DNA from: Syntrophaceae bacterium
GTDB taxonomy: Bacteria > Desulfobacterota > Syntrophia > Syntrophales > Smithellaceae
Reading direction: 5' to 3'
Length of the DNA stretch: 64,000 nt
Assembly: GCA_018436925.1 (NCBI GenBank)
Contig: JAHDKI010000029.1
Location: 1-64,000 of the forward strand
Of the stretch, positions 33,321-42,235 are shown in pieces (the first letter of the stretch is position 1; each line of letters begins with the position of its first letter). A program made the position numbers and the translations under genes. The notes below the pieces were generated by a model. The model saw only the letters and a list, made by a program, of their open reading frames with translations, ran no database searches and had not been told where the DNA came from.

Positions 33321-34874
33321 TTGCTTAGAAAAAATCTTGATAGTATTTCGTCGATCGCATTGACTTTATTGTTTTTTTTGACTTCACTCTGGCTTGCGCA
33401 ATTTCACGAAATGTGGCGAGACGAGCTTCAAGCCTGGCTTCTTGCCCGGGACAGTTATTCTATTTTTGAATTACTTCGGAATTTGAAATACGAAGGACAT
33501 CCGGGGTTATGGCACCTCCTCTTGTTTCCCCTCGCAAAAGCATCTGACAATCCGACCTTAATGCAGTATTTGCACGCACTGATAGCAACAGCGTCTGTTT
33601 TTTTAATCTTTCGGTGCTCACCCTTTGGACTCGTACAGAAGGTATTGCTGGCATTTGGATACTTTTTTTTATTCGAGTATTCGTTGATAGCTCGAAATTA
33701 TGCTGTTGGCGTTTTTTTTATTTTTGTTCTTTGTGCTTTATTCCCAGTTCGGGCGCGATATCCACTTCTATTCGCTCTTTCCATTCTTTTACTTTGTCAC
33801 ACAAGCGTTTTCGGGCTAATTTTTGGTATATGTGTTGCCTTGACTGTCTTGCTTGAAGCGAAATTACGCACTACAAACGTTTTTTCACTATTTCGTACAT
33901 CGCCGCCAATCGCATGCGGGGTTCTCCTTGTTGTTTTAGGGATTTTCACTTCGATATTTCAGCTGGTGCCTCCTTCCGATAGCGGGTTCGCAAGTGGTTG
34001 GCGGTTTTACCCAAGCGTCAAAGGAGTAGAGGATGTCGCGAAAGCTGCGCTTGGCGCATATTTTCCAATACCAAAAATTGATTTAAATTTTTGGAACAGT
34101 AAGCTCATTTTATCCAATTCAATAACTTATTATTTGAGTTTAGCGTTGTTCATATTTATTGTTCAACGAGTTGCGAGATTTCTCAGCGACAGGCCTTCCG
34201 CTCTTTTCTTGTATATTTCGGTAAGTATGGGAATAGCATTCTTTTTTTACGTTAAGTACATAGGATCCTTAAGGCATCATGGTTTCTTCTATGTTGCCCT
34301 AGTAGCTTCTCTATGGATTTACAGAGACTGCGCAAAAACTGGTTTCGTCCGCCTGAAGTCCCGAATTAAAGAAACATCGAGTCAGGATGTGTCGATATTG
34401 TTCACATTTATAGCAAGTGCCCATGTAGTTGCTGCTGTAATCGCTGTATCGTTCGATTACAAATATCCATTTTCAGGGGCGCAGGAGACAGCTCTTTTTC
34501 TAGAGCGTAGAAATTTGTCTAGTGCCGAAATTATTGGACACACATCGTACGCAGCTTCTGCGGTAGCGGGCTATATGAAAGGAAGACAGTTTTATTATGT
34601 TGATGCGGAACGGTATGGCACATTCGTAAGGTGGGACAAAACCCGAAAAAAAGAGGTTAATCTGCAGTCTCTGCATTTAGCCAGCCTTCATCTTGCTGCT
34701 GCTAATCGCGATGTAGTGCTTGTATTAAATAGCCCTATAGATGAAATGGAAGCAGCTGAGAAGAACTTTAAAAAAGTATTTGAGTCTTCGGATTCTATTG
34801 TAAAAAATGAAAAGTTTTATGTCTACTTTCTCACCACGGCAGTTAGTCAGCAGGTACCACCCGAAATGAAATGA
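33321..34874 (+). CDS. GT-C-like polytopic membrane protein
   Basis: This membrane protein of about 517 residues has around ten hydrophobic helices. An acidic loop after the first helix reads HEMWRDELQAW, like the catalytic DE/ED motif of GT-C glycosyltransferases that use lipid-linked sugars. The C-terminal 100 residues form a soluble extracytoplasmic domain. A TTG at 33321 follows AGGGGAAAAG and is taken as start; a TTG at 33267 is the alternative. The gene is much AT-richer than its surroundings, which suggests horizontal transfer. Sugar donor and acceptor are unknown. Confidence 0.65.
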   Translation: MLRKNLDSISSIALTLLFFLTSLWLAQFHEMWRDELQAWLLARDSYSIFELLRNLKYEGHPGLWHLLLFPLAKASDNPTLMQYLHALIATASVFLIFRCSPFGLVQKVLLAFGYFFLFEYSLIARNYAVGVFFIFVLCALFPVRARYPLLFALSILLLCHTSVFGLIFGICVALTVLLEAKLRTTNVFSLFRTSPPIACGVLLVVLGIFTSIFQLVPPSDSGFASGWRFYPSVKGVEDVAKAALGAYFPIPKIDLNFWNSKLILSNSITYYLSLALFIFIVQRVARFLSDRPSALFLYISVSMGIAFFFYVKYIGSLRHHGFFYVALVASLWIYRDCAKTGFVRLKSRIKETSSQDVSILFTFIASAHVVAAVIAVSFDYKYPFSGAQETALFLERRNLSSAEIIGHTSYAASAVAGYMKGRQFYYVDAERYGTFVRWDKTRKKEVNLQSLHLASLHLAAANRDVVLVLNSPIDEMEAAEKNFKKVFESSDSIVKNEKFYVYFLTTAVSQQVPPEMK

Positions 34875-34924
34875 GTCGCTTTTTTCTATGATTGCCGGAA
34901 ACTGACGAAAGCACAGGATGTCCG

Positions 34925-35133
34925 ATGACCAAAAAAACAGTTGCTATCATCGGTGCAGGACCAGCCGGTTTACCTGCGCCTATCAACTGGCCAGCAAGGG
35001 GATGATGGTTGAGATTTTCGAGGCGGCCAATGCCTTAAGCGGCATGGCCAAAACCATTCCGCTTTGGGGACAGCTCGTCGATCTTGGGCCTCACCGGTTT
35101 TTCAGCAATGATCCCCGCGTCAACAAGATGTAG
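34925..35133 (+). pseudogene. frameshifted N-terminal remnant of an FAD-dependent amine-oxidase-type protein
   Basis: The first frame from the ATG at 34925 reads MTKKTVAIIGAGPAGL, a dinucleotide-binding GxGPAG motif. At about 34970 the homologous reading moves to another frame (TCAYQLASKGMMVEIFEA, then LVDLGPHRFFSNDPRVNK) and stops at 35133. This pattern belongs to the NAD(P)/FAD amine oxidase or UDP-galactopyranose-mutase-like family, several hundred residues long when complete. It is thus both frameshifted and truncated. Confidence 0.75.
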
Positions 35134-35415
35134 GGCGACGTGATCCATTGGCACTTAGCGCTGCGATTCCTTTCGATCCGCAATGCTTGCTTTCAATAAT
35201 TTGGCGTCACTCACACATTGTAGGTGAATGAAAGGGATTGGATGTGGCAATCGTCGTTTCCGGATTCCTTGATCTTTATCGCCGGAAAACCTTCGAGTAG
35301 ATTTTCAACTCTATGGTTAGACGTTCTTGGGAATATTTATAACCATTAGCGCATTAATTAGGTGTAACAATATTTAGGATAGTTATGAATCATCTTTATG
35401 TTTTTAATGATTATC

Positions 35416-36767
35416 TGTTGAGTGCCAGGACATCGTGGACAAAAAAAGTGCCAAGACGTCGTGGACAAAGTTCTTTGACAATCGAATAGCTATTACGCCA
35501 TTTCATGGCCATCTCAAAGAATTTGGAGGTGTTCATGAAAGAAGAGGAGATGCAGCAAAGGATATTGGCTGTTGAGAGATTTCATAACGGCGAAAGTCCG
35601 GAATCTATTTGTGGATCCTTGCGTAAGTCAAGATCATGGTTATACAAATGGGTCTCGCGATATGACGATCAAGATTCCTCATGGAGCGAAAGTCAATCCT
35701 GCCGTCCTAAAAAGGCGACCAAGATCACCCCTGCAGAAACGGTCGAGATCGTCAAACTCATCCGCTTTGAACTCTACAATCGCGACTTGTTTTTCGGGGC
35801 GCAGGCGATCCAATGGGAGATGGAGGATCAGGGTTTAAAACCTCTTCCGTCTGTCAGGACCATTAACCGGATTCTGAAGCGACACAGTCTCACCCACAGG
35901 CGAACCGGCCAATACGAAGCAAAAGGAACTGCTTATCCCGCGCTGCCTTCTTTTAAAGCCAACCAGACGCATCAAGCCGACCTGGTGGGTCCCTGCTACC
36001 TGAAAGGCCCTGTACGTTTTTACAGCCTCAATGTGATTGATACGGCGACGGTTCGTTGCGGCTTATTCCCCGTCTCATCCAAAGCCAGTCAGCCGATGAT
36101 TGACGGATTTTGGAGCATCTGGAGACGCCTGGGGATGCCCAATAACCTTCAGGTCGATAATACCTTGAGTTTCTTTGGCAGCCGGAAACATCCCCGTGGC
36201 ATGGGGCCGCTCATTCGACTTTGTCTGAATCAAGGCATTGAACCCTGGTTTATTCCCGTGTCTGAGCCTTGGAGAAACGGAATGATCGAACAGTTTAATG
36301 ACCGCTACCAGAAAATGTTCCTTCAAAAGAAGCTCATGTACACGCAAGAGGAGCTTCATGCCGGTTCACTCGACTTCGAGCAGCGACACAATACGCAGTA
36401 TCGCTTCAGCAAACTCAAGGGGAAAACACCGATGAAAACCTTGACCGAATCGAAAATGAATCTCCGTTTTCCGAAAGAAGCTGATCCGCCAAAGCATCCG
36501 TTAAAGAAACCGGAAACTGGCCGGTATCATTTCGTTCGTCTTATTCGGAGCAATTTAAAAATGGACATATTTGGCGAGACTTTTCCTGTGCCGCCTGAAC
36601 TGAAATATGAATACGTAATAGCTACCGTAAATGTCAAAGAACAAAAATTAAAGCTCTACCTGGATAAAACCCAGGTCGAGGAATACCACTATAAACTGCG
36701 TTAAGTAACCTTGAGTGTCCACGATGTCCTGGCACAAAAACTGTCCACGAGGTCTTGGCACTCAACA
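35416..36767. mobile_element. complete IS481-like insertion sequence
   Basis: This 1352-bp element starts TGTTGAGTGCC and ends in its inverse GGCACTCAACA. It is flanked by a 6-bp target duplication ATTATC (35410-35415 and 36768-36773). Each end contains two copies of a 20-bp box of the form GTGCCARGACNTCGTGGACA, spaced by about 26 bp, giving bipartite ends. One transposase gene fills the interior. The 5'-TGT terminus and DDE integrase fit the IS481 family. The intact target duplication points to fairly recent insertion. Confidence 0.88.
35535..36704 (+). CDS. DDE integrase-core transposase of the IS481-like element
   Basis: This 389-residue transposase has an N-terminal helix-turn-helix (VERFHNGESPESICGSLRKS) followed by an rve integrase core. 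The DDE residues are seen in HQADLVGP, QVDNTLSFFG and EPWRNGMIEQFN. It would cut and join the element's ends. The ATG at 35535 follows GGAGGTG by 6 nt; the earlier ATG at 35505 lacks a ribosome site. The frame is intact. Confidence 0.9.
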   Translation: MKEEEMQQRILAVERFHNGESPESICGSLRKSRSWLYKWVSRYDDQDSSWSESQSCRPKKATKITPAETVEIVKLIRFELYNRDLFFGAQAIQWEMEDQGLKPLPSVRTINRILKRHSLTHRRTGQYEAKGTAYPALPSFKANQTHQADLVGPCYLKGPVRFYSLNVIDTATVRCGLFPVSSKASQPMIDGFWSIWRRLGMPNNLQVDNTLSFFGSRKHPRGMGPLIRLCLNQGIEPWFIPVSEPWRNGMIEQFNDRYQKMFLQKKLMYTQEELHAGSLDFEQRHNTQYRFSKLKGKTPMKTLTESKMNLRFPKEADPPKHPLKKPETGRYHFVRLIRSNLKMDIFGETFPVPPELKYEYVIATVNVKEQKLKLYLDKTQVEEYHYKLR

Positions 36768-36818
36768 ATTATCTATTCATGTAACAATGAGACGTTAGAT
36801 AACCAGTGGGCAATTTCG

Positions 36819-36888
36819 CCTTTGGCCTTTGGCCTTTGGCCTTTTGCCTTTGGCCATTCGCCTTTCGCCTTTGGCCTTTATCCTTTTT
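36819..36888. repeat. period-7 tract B
   Basis: Ten consecutive 7-nt units of the form CCTTTNN (mostly CCTTTGG), all in the same phase, then CTCCAAC. The chemotaxis receptor gene's stop codon (36878-36880, minus strand) lies within this tract, so the tract supplies the gene's last codons. Confidence 0.8.
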
Positions 36889-38137
36889 CTCCAACCAGAC
36901 CGTCGATTTCTCCGGTGGCTTTTTTGATTTCGTCGATGCCGCGGCTTTGCGTTGCGGCCATGCGGGCGATTTCATTCATCAGCCCCACGGCCTGATTGAC
37001 GTTTTGTGCCACTTTGGCAAACGTGTCGTTGGTTTTCCCCACCGTCTCCGCGCCCTGCCGAATCCGGCCGATGGTGTCTTCAATCAGGGCCGTCGTGTTT
37101 TTCGCGGCCTCGGCCGAGCGCATGGCAAGATTTCGCACTTCGTCTGCCACAACGGCAAATCCCGCGCCCGCCTCTCCGGCGCGCGCCGCCTCGACAGCGG
37201 CATTGAGCGCCAAAAGGTTCGTCTGGAATGCGATTTCATCGATGGTTTTGATGATCTTGGACGTTTCTTCGCTGGTGCGGGTGATGTCCGCCATCTGAGC
37301 GGTGAGCTGTCTCATGGATTCATTGGTTTCAGAAACGACCTTGCCGGTGGAAACAATCAGCTCGTTGGCGCCGGCGGCGCTTTGCGCCGAGGATTTGGTC
37401 ATGGTCTCCATCTCCGGCATGACCTCGTCCACCAGGTGCCTCGTGTGGCCGCTGACTTTCGAGAAAACGTCCTCCAGACGATAGGCAAGCTCATCGGATT
37501 GGCGCCGCAGGGTTTCCTGCTCCTTTCTGGCGTTCAGACTGGCCAGGGCTTCCGCCTTCTGCGCGGCCAACGCCCGCTTGAGTCCGATTTCGCCGAAAAC
37601 CAGAGAGATGACCATCGTTAAAAACGGCCCCAGAACATTGGCGATCTGGGTTTGTGTCACCTGCTCGGGGGTAAGGGTGATGGCAGGCAGAACCACGCCG
37701 CTCATATGTATCCCCAGAAAGACGAGAATTTCGAGAAACATGAACGAAGACCAGAAGATGAAGCTGCCGAACCCCAGAAAAGTGGCGACAAAAACCGGAA
37801 TGACGATATTCCAGGCCAGAGACGACGACAGGATCCCGCCGGTGACGGCCGGCAAGACCGAAAAGTGCCAAACCAGCGCGGCGATGACAAAATTGCCCAT
37901 GACAGTCAGAGACTTTGTGTATTTCAGAATGAACGGACTGATTCCGGCCACGCAGATCATCACAATGAAGATGCTGGCCGCCAAGCCCGAAAACCCCATT
38001 TTGTACCATTTGATGACGTTTGGAATGAAAAAAATAAGAGAAATCTGTGAAAAAGTCGTGAACTGAAAAGCCCGCCGGTATTCATCCTCATCTTGACGAA
38101 CCGCGTCGGGAATAAAAAAATCGATATAACTTCGCAT
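36878..38137 (-). CDS. methyl-accepting chemotaxis protein
   Basis: This 419-residue protein has about six N-terminal transmembrane helices (residues 20-180) and little periplasmic domain. A coiled coil and the MCP signalling hairpin follow; the highly conserved tip reads EIAFQTNLLALNAAVEAARA at about 300-319, then GFAVVADEVRNLAMRSAEAA. It would relay a membrane or redox signal to CheA. No HAMP domain is obvious. The C-terminus is encoded by the period-7 tract and may vary between strains. Confidence 0.9.
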   Translation of the reverse strand: MRSYIDFFIPDAVRQDEDEYRRAFQFTTFSQISLIFFIPNVIKWYKMGFSGLAASIFIVMICVAGISPFILKYTKSLTVMGNFVIAALVWHFSVLPAVTGGILSSSLAWNIVIPVFVATFLGFGSFIFWSSFMFLEILVFLGIHMSGVVLPAITLTPEQVTQTQIANVLGPFLTMVISLVFGEIGLKRALAAQKAEALASLNARKEQETLRRQSDELAYRLEDVFSKVSGHTRHLVDEVMPEMETMTKSSAQSAAGANELIVSTGKVVSETNESMRQLTAQMADITRTSEETSKIIKTIDEIAFQTNLLALNAAVEAARAGEAGAGFAVVADEVRNLAMRSAEAAKNTTALIEDTIGRIRQGAETVGKTNDTFAKVAQNVNQAVGLMNEIARMAATQSRGIDEIKKATGEIDGLVGEKG

Positions 38138-38238
38138 GCGTGGCCTCCATCCTGAAGAGAATTTGCGGACCGGCGATCCGGATAGTATATCGGCACGACG
38201 GCCCGACGGATTGAGCGGGAAAATTGATTTTGCGCAGA

Positions 38239-38814
38239 TTATTTTCCAAACAGCGCGGCGTGGCTCAGCGATACGGACGGCCGCTCCAGAAGGGAAAAAC
38301 CGGCCCGGCAGGCGGTGTCGACCATTGATTCAAAATGGCTTTTCGAGACATGAATTTTCGGCTCGGCCAGAAGAAAGCGGCCGCCCCCTTGCAGGGCATC
38401 GGCAAGCTGCGTAAAAAACCGCCGCACATCCGGCACTTCGTGCGCCATCCAAAAGGCCAGAATAAAATCCACCGGCTCCCCGCTGTAGATCAGATCCCGA
38501 CGAGACAGATAAAATACGATCCGGTTTTGCACCCCCGCGCGGATTGCCCTTTTTTCAATGCCCGAAAGCATCGATTCCTGAATATCGGCCGCAATCACTT
38601 TTCCAGAATCGCCCACACGCCGGGCCATCGGGATCGTGAAATACCCGATGCCGGGGCCGCAGTCCAAAACCGTATCGCCTTCATTCACAAACGGCCGGAT
38701 CATTTTGTCGGGATTCTGCACAAGCCGTCTCAATCGATTGTCGAAGGTAAAGCACATCCAGCGCGGGCACAGTCGATGATTGCGGAAAAAGATCAAATCG
38801 GCTAACTTCCCCAT
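38239..38814 (-). CDS. class I SAM-dependent methyltransferase
   Basis: This methyltransferase of about 191 residues has motif I DTVLDCGPGIGYFTIPMA and a following GKVIAADIQESM motif II. The N-terminal CPRWMCFTFDNRLRR segment is typical of a small family seen in anaerobes. Substrate unknown. ATG at 38814 is preceded by GGAGAAAAC; an upstream in-frame ATG at 38868 lacks one. Confidence 0.8.
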   Translation of the reverse strand: MGKLADLIFFRNHRLCPRWMCFTFDNRLRRLVQNPDKMIRPFVNEGDTVLDCGPGIGYFTIPMARRVGDSGKVIAADIQESMLSGIEKRAIRAGVQNRIVFYLSRRDLIYSGEPVDFILAFWMAHEVPDVRRFFTQLADALQGGGRFLLAEPKIHVSKSHFESMVDTACRAGFSLLERPSVSLSHAALFGK

Positions 38815-38901
38815 ATCGGTTTTCTCCGTGCGTTTGTTTTTAAGGACAACGGAAAAAGGCCTTATCATAATAATTCGAACAAAACGACAGGAGAATCGTT
38901 C

Positions 38902-40110
38902 ATGAACCTCTCTTCAACCGAAGGACCGCTTTGGGGCATCCGCATTCTGGATTTCACAAGACTCTATCCGGGCCCGCTGGCCACGATGATGCTGGCCGAC
39001 ATGGGAGCGGAGGTGATTAAAATTGAAGATCCGCGCTCGCCCGACGCCATGCGCTTCTACCCGCCCTACATCGAAGGCGAATCGGCGGGCTATCCGGCGG
39101 TGAACCGCTCCAAACGCAGCCTCGCGATCCATTTGCGCTCCACAGCGGGAAAGGACATTTTCTTTAAACTTCTGCCCTCGGCGGATGTCGTCATCGAGCC
39201 GTTCCGGCCGGGGGTCATCGATTCCATGGAACTCGGCTACGAGAAGGCCCGCTCGGTCAAGCCGGACATCATTTACGTGTCGCTCACCGGCTACGGCCAG
39301 AAGGGCCCCTATTCGCGGCAGGCCGGCCACGACATCAACTTTATCGGGTATTCCGGCATTCTGGCCGCCACCGGCGCCGCACAGACCGGCCCGGTCATCC
39401 CCGCTCCCCAGCTTGGCGATATCGCGGGCGGCGCCTACATGGCGGTCATCGCGACGCTCGCGGCCCTGGCCGCACGCACTCGAACGGGACGCGGCCAAAA
39501 GGTGGACGTGTCGATGCTCGACGGGCTTATGCCTTTGATGGCGTTGCAGATGGCGCACGCCGAAGCGACGCAAACCGTCTTCGCCCCCGGGGAAGCGCCG
39601 CTTTCCGGAGGATTGGCCTGCTACGGCGTCTATCGATGTTCCGACGGCAAATACATGGCGCTGGGCATTCTTGAAGAAAAGTTCTGGAAGACGTTTTGCG
39701 ATCTGGCCGACCGCCGGGACTGGAAGGAGCGGTTTCTCGTTCACGGCGCCGAAGCCGAAACACTGCGGAAAGAGATCGCCGCGCTTTTTTTAACAAAAAC
39801 ACGCGAGGAATGGACAGAAATCGGCCTTGCGGCGGATATCTGCCTCACGCCGGTTCTGGATATCGATGAAGCGGGACAAGATCCGCATATCCGGGCACGC
39901 GGGATGATTGTCGATAAAAAGGAAACCGGCGAAAAAATCCAGGGCGTGGGCGTGCCGATCAAGTTTTCCCAAACGCCCGCCCGGCCGAAAAATGCCGCGC
40001 CCGCGCTCGGGGCGGACACGGCCGCCATTTTGCGCGAAATCGGTTACTCGTCCGAAGAGATTGCGGCGTTTGAAAAGGACGGCATCATTCTGACCGCCGC
40101 AAAACCATAG
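38902..40110 (+). CDS. CaiB/BaiF-family CoA-transferase (class III)
   Basis: This 402-residue class III CoA-transferase moves CoA between carboxylic acids through an aspartyl-CoA intermediate. Landmarks are the N-terminal RILDFTRLYPGPLATMMLAD, the GADVIKIEDP-type segment (here GAEVIKIEDP), LLPSADVVIEPFRPG and the conserved YVSLTGYGQKGPYS, then QLGDIAGGAYMAV with the likely catalytic Asp. It has its own AGGAGAATCG ribosome site. The substrate pair is unknown. Confidence 0.9.
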   Translation: MNLSSTEGPLWGIRILDFTRLYPGPLATMMLADMGAEVIKIEDPRSPDAMRFYPPYIEGESAGYPAVNRSKRSLAIHLRSTAGKDIFFKLLPSADVVIEPFRPGVIDSMELGYEKARSVKPDIIYVSLTGYGQKGPYSRQAGHDINFIGYSGILAATGAAQTGPVIPAPQLGDIAGGAYMAVIATLAALAARTRTGRGQKVDVSMLDGLMPLMALQMAHAEATQTVFAPGEAPLSGGLACYGVYRCSDGKYMALGILEEKFWKTFCDLADRRDWKERFLVHGAEAETLRKEIAALFLTKTREEWTEIGLAADICLTPVLDIDEAGQDPHIRARGMIVDKKETGEKIQGVGVPIKFSQTPARPKNAAPALGADTAAILREIGYSSEEIAAFEKDGIILTAAKP

Positions 40111-40162
40111 GAAACGATTTCAAAACGATGCTAGCCGGATGACGCCCTAACAGAAAGCTGAA

Positions 40163-40200
40163 CACCGTTAACCGTTTTTTCCCGTCAACCGTGAACGGTG
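40163..40200. terminator. possible hairpin between convergent genes
   Basis: CACCGTT at 40163-40169 pairs with AACGGTG at 40194-40200, around a T-rich interior. It lies between the stops of the convergent CoA-transferase and hisF genes. Stem is short and the tract imperfect. Confidence 0.3.
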
Positions 40201-40225
40201 ACCCGGACAACGCCTTTACCGGCTC

Positions 40226-40990
40226 CTACAGAATGACCGAAAGGCCCTTGTCTTTGAGGTACTGTTTGACGTCCTTGATTTTCAGCATCCGGAAATGAAA
40301 CACCGACGCGGCCAAAAGCACCGTCGCGCCGCCTTTCACCACGGCTTCATAGAAATCCTCCAGCTTGCCCGCGCCGCCCGAGGCGACCACCGGCAGCGTT
40401 ACGGCGTCGGCAATCGCTTTCGTATAGGGAATATCATAACCGGCCTTGGTTCCGTCTCCGTCCATGCTGGTGGGCAAAATGACGCCCGCGCCCAGCTTTT
40501 CGCATTCGGCGGCCCAGGCGACAGCGTCTTTGGCGATCGGCAGCGTGCCGCCGGAAACGACCAGTTCAAATCCGGACGGCATCGCGGTGTTTCTTTTGGC
40601 ATCGATGGCCACGGTGATTCTATCCTTGCCGAATTTCTCCGACGCCTGCCGCACCAAATCCGGATTTTTCACGGCCGCGCTGTTCATCGAGACTTTGGCC
40701 GCCCCCGCGCCCAGCACCATGTCGATGTCTTCGAGGCTCGCGATGCCGCCGCCGACGGTCAACGGAATGGAAATCACCGACGAAACTTTTTTCACCCATT
40801 CCAGGCGGGTTTTGCGGTTTTCCAATGTCGCGGCGATGTCCAGCATGGCCAGTTCATCCGCGCCTTCAGCCTGATAGAACGCCGCGTTTTCCACCGGATC
40901 ACCCGCGTCTTGAATGTCCACGAAATGCACACCCTTGACGACGCGGCCCTCTTTCATATCGAGGCACGGCATGATTTTGATCGGTTCCAT
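40226..40990 (-). CDS. hisF: HisF-type imidazole glycerol phosphate synthase cyclase subunit
   Basis: This 254-residue TIM barrel has both catalytic aspartates of HisF: D11 in PCLDMKEGRVVKG and the Asp in LPTSMDGDGTKAG; the phosphate-binding VGGGIASLED and VVASGGAGKLED repeats are also present. With HisH, HisF converts PRFAR and ammonia to imidazole glycerol phosphate and AICAR. No hisH or other his gene is adjacent, so it may work with a distant hisH or belong to a HisF-like paralogue with another role. A GGAGTGC ribosome site precedes the start. Confidence 0.82.
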   Translation of the reverse strand: MEPIKIMPCLDMKEGRVVKGVHFVDIQDAGDPVENAAFYQAEGADELAMLDIAATLENRKTRLEWVKKVSSVISIPLTVGGGIASLEDIDMVLGAGAAKVSMNSAAVKNPDLVRQASEKFGKDRITVAIDAKRNTAMPSGFELVVSGGTLPIAKDAVAWAAECEKLGAGVILPTSMDGDGTKAGYDIPYTKAIADAVTLPVVASGGAGKLEDFYEAVVKGGATVLLAASVFHFRMLKIKDVKQYLKDKGLSVIL

Positions 40991-41179
40991 GAAGCACTCC
41001 TTTCCTGACTTTGATCTCGGGGCGTTTTTTAAAACGAACCGGCGTCATTTACAATGAAAAACTTTCAAAACCGACAAAATCGGCGCACGATTTTGTTCCG
41101 GCATTCTTATTTCTTGAATAAACGGACAAATTCGTTTAAAGCAAAACGCGAATGATCAAACCTCAAAAAGGAGCCTTCC

Positions 41180-42148
41180 ATGACGAAAATCAAAGAAATC
41201 AAAGCGGGCGCCATGAATGTTCAGAAGTTCATCGACGACAAAGTGCGGGCCATCCGTCAAGCCGTGGGGGAGGGCTACGCCATCAACGCGCTTTCCGGCG
41301 GCGTCGATTCGGCCGTGGTCACCGCGCTGGGGCACAAAGCCCTGGGAAACCGGCTTAAGACCTATATCATTGACAACGGCATCATGCGGGAAAAGGAACC
41401 GGCCCAGGTGGCGGCGGCCTTTAAAAAACTGGGGATCCCTGTCGAGGTCGTTGACGCGCAGAAAGCATTTTTTAAAGCCTTTCAAGGCGTGACCGATCCC
41501 GAAGAAAAACGCGAAGCCGTCACGCAGACCTTCTATAAAGATGTGTTCGGAAAACTGGTGGTGAAAAGCAAAGCCAAGTATCTTCTGCAGGGAACGATTC
41601 TCACCGATGTGGATGAAACCGTGGCGGGCATCAAACGCCAGCACAACGTCTTTGAACAGTTGGGCATCGATCCGCAAAAGGCCTTCGGGTATAAAATTCT
41701 CGAACCGCTTATCGAGCTGAGAAAAGACGGTGTGCGGAAAGTCGGCGCGGGGCTTGGGCTGCCCGAAAGCATGTTCGCCCGTATTCCCTTTCCGGGGCCG
41801 GCGCTGGCCGCGCGCGTGATCGGCGAAGTCACGCCCGAAAGGATCGCCCTGGTGCGCAAGGCCACAGGAATTGTCGAGGCCGCCCTTAAGAATGTTCCGG
41901 CCTTTCAGTATCTGGCCATCCTGCATGAAGACCGCGTAACCGGCATGCGCGACGGCAAACGCGTTTTCGGCAACCAGATCGAAATCCGATGCTGGGATTC
42001 CAAAGACGCCCGAACGGCCAAACCCACCAGGCTCCCTTACGAGGTTCTGGAAAAAATGGCCGCAAAGATCACCAAAAGCATTCCGGAAGTGGTGAGCGTG
42101 ACCTACAACATTACCACCAAGCCCACTTCGACGATCGAAGCAGTCTAG
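41180..42148 (+). CDS. GMP-synthase-type ATP-pyrophosphatase subunit (GuaA C-terminal half)
   Basis: This 322-residue protein corresponds to the ATP-PPase and dimerisation domains of GMP synthase, with the PP-loop LSGGVDSAVVTALG at about 37-50 and the C-terminal RLPYEVLEKMAAKITKSIPE block. The glutamine amidotransferase half found in bacterial GuaA is missing, as in archaeal split enzymes. It should aminate XMP with ammonia supplied by a separate glutaminase or free ammonia. AAAAGGAGCC precedes the ATG. It is followed by a strong terminator. Confidence 0.85.
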   Translation: MTKIKEIKAGAMNVQKFIDDKVRAIRQAVGEGYAINALSGGVDSAVVTALGHKALGNRLKTYIIDNGIMREKEPAQVAAAFKKLGIPVEVVDAQKAFFKAFQGVTDPEEKREAVTQTFYKDVFGKLVVKSKAKYLLQGTILTDVDETVAGIKRQHNVFEQLGIDPQKAFGYKILEPLIELRKDGVRKVGAGLGLPESMFARIPFPGPALAARVIGEVTPERIALVRKATGIVEAALKNVPAFQYLAILHEDRVTGMRDGKRVFGNQIEIRCWDSKDARTAKPTRLPYEVLEKMAAKITKSIPEVVSVTYNITTKPTSTIEAV

Positions 42149-42174
42149 GCATTATCCGGTTTAGTCAGATGAAT

Positions 42175-42212
42175 AAAAAAGGACAGGCTCTTTCAGGGCC
42201 TGTCCTTTTTTT
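42175..42212. terminator. bidirectional rho-independent terminator
   Basis: The perfect stem GGACAGGC/GCCTGTCC (42181-42188 and 42198-42205) is flanked by A6 on the left and T7 on the right. It serves both the rightward GMP-synthase-type gene and the leftward binding-protein gene, which converge here. Confidence 0.92.
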
Positions 42213-42235
42213 CATTAACCACCCTTGCGGTCTTA

